Assembly (NCBI GenBank): GCA_002407905.1
Contig: DHPL01000033.1
Coordinates: 413 to 24,920 of the forward strand
DNA length: 24,508 nucleotides
Source of the DNA: Anaerolineaceae bacterium UBA5365
Lineage (GTDB): Bacteria > Chloroflexota > Anaerolineae > Anaerolineales > Anaerolineaceae
Direction: 5' to 3'
The notes under the pieces are model-generated. The model saw only the letters and a list, made by a program, of their open reading frames with translations. It did no database searches and was not told the origin of the DNA. Each line of letters opens with the position of its first letter. Within the stretch, counting starts at the first letter, position 1. Shown here piece after piece: positions 22,117 to 24,508 of this stretch. The translations under genes and the position numbers were made by a program.

Positions 22117-23082
22117 ATGCCCAATCGATCTGCTGCAAATGGGTCCAATCGAGAGCTTCTTCTTGCCGATGTCGCGGTGATGTACTATCTGGATAAAATG
22201 AGCCAATCCGAGATTGGCAAAATAATCGGCGTGACGCCTTCGATGGTTTCCAGGCTTCTAACTGAGGCGCGGGATAAAAACCTCGTTGAGATTACCGTGC
22301 ACTCCCCCCTGATCACCAACCGCGAGCTCGAAAAAAAGATCCAAGAGAAATACAGCGTTCAAAAGGTGAGGATTGTTTCAGTTCGGAATTATGAGATGCC
22401 CTGGCTGCGATATATCGGTAATCTTGGTGCGAGAGTTTTGGAAGAAGAACTCAGCGATGGGATGGTGGTTGGGTTTTCCTGGGGCGCAACTTTAAAAGCT
22501 GTTGCCGAGGCATTGGCAGACATACCTCTCCAGAAAGTACGGATTGCCGAGTTATCGGGGGCATTGGGCTCCAACTCGGCTGATTATCAGGGCCATGAGC
22601 TAACCTTAACACTGTCTAAAAAATTGAATGCGGAATATTTCCTGCTCCATGCGCCGTTTTTGTGCAGTGATAGCAGTGTGTGCGCATCACTCCTGGAAAA
22701 CGAAGTGGTTTCCCGTCCGCTCTCGCTTGCAAAACAGGCCTCCGTGGGAGTCTCGGGCATCGGAAGTTTGGACCTGCTAAGGGGCACAATGGCCAGGTTC
22801 GGCTACCTCAGCGAACAAACAGTAAAAGATCTGAGAAGCATTGACACGGTTGGTAATGTCTGTGGATTATTCTTCGATAAACACGGAAATCCGGTGAATT
22901 CTGAAATTTGTAAACGCATTATTACGATTGACTATGATTCCTGGTTCAAGATACCTACCCGCATCGGTATCGCTGGTGGGCCCGATAAAGTTGAGCCGAT
23001 CAAATCTGCCATGCTCGGGGGCTACATTACTAACCTGGTTACCGATTCCTGTACCGCCGAATTGATCTTGAATTCGGAGTAG
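22117..23082 (+). CDS. SorC-family transcriptional regulator
   Basis: The 321-aa product has an N-terminal helix-turn-helix (M-S-Q-S-E-I-G-K-I-I-G-V-T-P-S-M-V-S-R-L-L, 28-48) and a C-terminal SorC sugar-phosphate-binding domain with G-F-S-W-G-A-T-L-K-A (about 128-137), a G-x-x-G pattern and G-G-x-x-K near residue 290. SorC regulators respond to phosphorylated sugars made by the pathway they control. The gene begins 4 bases after the desulfurase stop, with a weak Shine-Dalgarno site, so it is likely the last gene of the operon and its regulator; operators A and B at the operon head are the expected targets (inference). It converges with the C69 peptidase gene at a 10-base gap without a visible terminator. 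Confidence 0.92.
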   Translation: MPNRSAANGSNRELLLADVAVMYYLDKMSQSEIGKIIGVTPSMVSRLLTEARDKNLVEITVHSPLITNRELEKKIQEKYSVQKVRIVSVRNYEMPWLRYIGNLGARVLEEELSDGMVVGFSWGATLKAVAEALADIPLQKVRIAELSGALGSNSADYQGHELTLTLSKKLNAEYFLLHAPFLCSDSSVCASLLENEVVSRPLSLAKQASVGVSGIGSLDLLRGTMARFGYLSEQTVKDLRSIDTVGNVCGLFFDKHGNPVNSEICKRIITIDYDSWFKIPTRIGIAGGPDKVEPIKSAMLGGYITNLVTDSCTAELILNSE

Positions 23083-23092
23083 TGACCCCAAA

Positions 23093-24307
23093 TTAGCTGG
23101 CCCCGTTTCCCATCAGCCGATCCGTTTTCTTCTGCCAATACCGTTTGAAGAACCAGGACCCACACGAATCCCCGGCGGCCTGCCCCGCCCAGCGGGTATA
23201 AAAGTCTGCTTCTTCCGCCAAGGCTTTCCGGCTAAGCTCGGACCAATCGTTACAATCCGCAGAAGCATCCAGCCAGCTATTTTCCAAGGCATCGCGTTCC
23301 TGATAATAAGCCTCCGGCAAACCCCTGCCGATTACCGTGCGATGGAACAACTCCCTCTGGTACCAATACGCCTCACAGCCCTCCCCGAGCCGGTTGGAAA
23401 TAGGGTTCACTAGCGGAGTGCCAAACTTCCAGGGCTTATAAAGCGAGATACAGGGCGTTGAGCTGCCAGTGAACCAAACTTTGATCTCCCGGTCCAATTG
23501 CACCACCATACTGGCCGTTGTATGGTCACCCACCAATCCTCCAGCATGCATGCACGGGCTTCCCAGCGCTGCCTGGCAAAATGGATCAACGGTCTTTGGG
23601 TCATGCTGCCGCAAAACCTTGAACATGGCGCTCACATCCACCGCGGTTCCAATCGCGTTGCAAGTCTGTACCCACCTGGACGCGGAGCCGGAAAAATGGG
23701 TGAATAGCGGGTCGCTATATTTTCCCCTGAAATCCACAACCCTACCGCCGCTATAAGCATCCCCCTCAGTTCCGATGCACAAACGGTTTGAAAGACTGGC
23801 CTGGTCATAGCTTTTATAGGTCCAATTCCGCCCTGCCGTCTCCAAAACGATAACCTGCTCCCGGTCCATGATCAAGAAAGAATTGTCATAGAAGAAACGG
23901 TGGTCGTAACCACAATTACCGCCCTGGCCGTATTGTTCCAGCAGGCCGATTATCACATCCCTGGCCTCGGGAGCGCTGGCGCCCCGCTCCAGTCCCAACC
24001 GCACCAGGTCCATACCCGTCAAACCGGTTTTACCGTAAGCGCCTTTGGTGAACACAGCTTCATTGCCGATGCAAACGCCATGCTCATTAACGCCCATCTC
24101 CGCGCCCCAGATCCAGGTTGGTTGAGAGAGTAAGCAGGCGAAGGTGTTCTCAACTTGGTCGATCCGGATATAGGTTGCCTCAAGCTCGGCCGAATCCTGG
24201 TGTGCTGCCGGATAGAAAACCAGTGCCTGTGCCTCGTTTGGGCTGCGATCGCTGTTCTTCGCAAAAATTGCCTTTCCTGGAAGTATCGTCCCCAGCGTGT
24301 CACACAT
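23093..24307 (-). CDS. Secernin-like C69 family peptidase (Ntn hydrolase fold)
   Basis: The 404-aa product starts M-C-D-T-L-G and continues I-F-A-K-N-S-D-R-S-P-N-E-A-Q, the hallmark of secernin/C69 dipeptidase proteins. After removal of Met1, Cys2 would be the N-terminal nucleophile. Further family features are E-M-G-V-N-E-H-G-V-C-I-G-N-E-A-V (70-85) and L-T-G-M-D-L-V-R-L-G-L-E-R. C69 enzymes cleave dipeptides or act as amidohydrolases; secernins have no settled substrate. No signal peptide is seen, so it is cytoplasmic. GGGAGGA five bases before the ATG supports the start. It is transcribed toward the PTS operon and seems to be a single-gene unit; whether it belongs to the sugar system is unclear. 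Confidence 0.9.
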   Translation of the reverse strand: MCDTLGTILPGKAIFAKNSDRSPNEAQALVFYPAAHQDSAELEATYIRIDQVENTFACLLSQPTWIWGAEMGVNEHGVCIGNEAVFTKGAYGKTGLTGMDLVRLGLERGASAPEARDVIIGLLEQYGQGGNCGYDHRFFYDNSFLIMDREQVIVLETAGRNWTYKSYDQASLSNRLCIGTEGDAYSGGRVVDFRGKYSDPLFTHFSGSASRWVQTCNAIGTAVDVSAMFKVLRQHDPKTVDPFCQAALGSPCMHAGGLVGDHTTASMVVQLDREIKVWFTGSSTPCISLYKPWKFGTPLVNPISNRLGEGCEAYWYQRELFHRTVIGRGLPEAYYQERDALENSWLDASADCNDWSELSRKALAEEADFYTRWAGQAAGDSCGSWFFKRYWQKKTDRLMGNGAS

Positions 24308-24425
24308 GCTTCCTCCCTTTGCCGATATCCTGATTCTAACCCTAACCGCTTTTTACTTAGCCTCAGGAATTCAAGCAGCCGCAAACCGGCGAAGATGGCT
24401 ATCTTTACTAATGCAGATTAAAGTA

Positions 24426-24452
24426 AAACGAGGAGAACTAATCTCCTCGTTT
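24426..24452 (-). terminator. Terminator of the tRNA-Gln gene
   Basis: AAACGAGGAGA (24426-24436) and TCTCCTCGTTT (24442-24452) form a perfect 11-bp stem with a 5-base loop, eight bases after the tRNA. On the minus strand it is followed by TACTTTAA. Confidence 0.8.
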
Positions 24453-24460
24453 CAACCAGG

Positions 24461-24508
24461 CTGGGGGCACTGGAGTCGAACCAATACATACAGATTCAGA
24501 GTCTGCTG
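24461..24508 (-). tRNA. tRNA-Gln (anticodon CUG), 3' part only
   Basis: Read on the minus strand: anticodon stem GCAGA / TCTGT with loop CTCTGAA, so the anticodon is CTG; a short variable loop ATGT; T stem ATTGG / CCAGT with loop TTCGACT; acceptor strand GCCCCCA and discriminator G, which is usual for tRNA-Gln. CCA is not encoded (CCTGG follows), so it must be added by nucleotidyltransferase. The D arm and 5' acceptor strand lie beyond the window edge. Confidence 0.85.

Noticed and set aside
24327..24337. TTAGGGTTAG on the minus strand, telomere-like
   Set aside because: Only two short units in an ordinary intergenic stretch; no biological meaning in this context.

Overview
The window looks like the chromosome of an anaerobic member of the Chloroflexota (Anaerolineae-like). 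This is inferred from the gene mix: a sufCBD operon with no sufS, a DUF4332 helix-hairpin-helix protein, a LysM/coiled-coil protein next to a DhaL-like repeat protein, rubredoxin, a DUF4097 lipoprotein and a secernin-type C69 peptidase. Promoters are mostly of the sigma70 kind, Shine-Dalgarno sites are strong, and strong hairpin terminators separate short operons. I see no transposase, integrase or CRISPR array.

Left part (1-8400), largely iron-sulfur biology and small proteins. The 3' end of a PIG-L deacetylase gene (3-359) converges on a minus-strand operon sufC-sufB-sufD plus a 98-aa unknown protein (4172 to 423). It is driven by a near-consensus promoter that diverges from a LysM protein gene. 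Behind the LysM gene lies a DhaL-like protein with GG-D-L-L repeats, whose in-frame tail is cut off by an amber codon. A DUF4332 gene (minus) follows, then a two-gene unit coding for a SufR-like four-cysteine regulator and a MIP18/SufT-like protein (6570-7530). An SCP2-domain protein and rubredoxin complete this part.

Middle (8400-16400). A stand-alone UgpC/MalK-type ABC ATPase is followed by a minus-strand four-gene operon (13732 to 9697): membrane spermidine-synthase-like protein, DUF1461 membrane protein, diacylglycerol-kinase-like protein and PAP2 phosphatase. It suggests lipid or cell-envelope metabolism. Then come a biotin-dependent carboxyltransferase subunit that lacks its own biotin domain, and a DUF4097 lipoprotein.

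Right part (16460-23082), the most unusual region. One promoter (TTGACA-17-TAAAAT) lies between two inverted copies of a 19-bp motif and heads an eight-gene operon: URO-D-superfamily protein, class II aldolase-like protein, PTS EIIA, EIIB and EIIC of the galactitol type, a degenerate EIIB-like protein without the canonical cysteine, a NifS/IscS-type cysteine desulfurase, and a SorC-family regulator. The genes are tightly packed, with ATGA overlaps. A cysteine desulfurase translationally coupled to a PTS-B-like protein inside a sugar operon is not an arrangement I recognise. The window ends with a secernin-like C69 peptidase (minus) and the 3' half of a tRNA-Gln(CUG) gene (minus).
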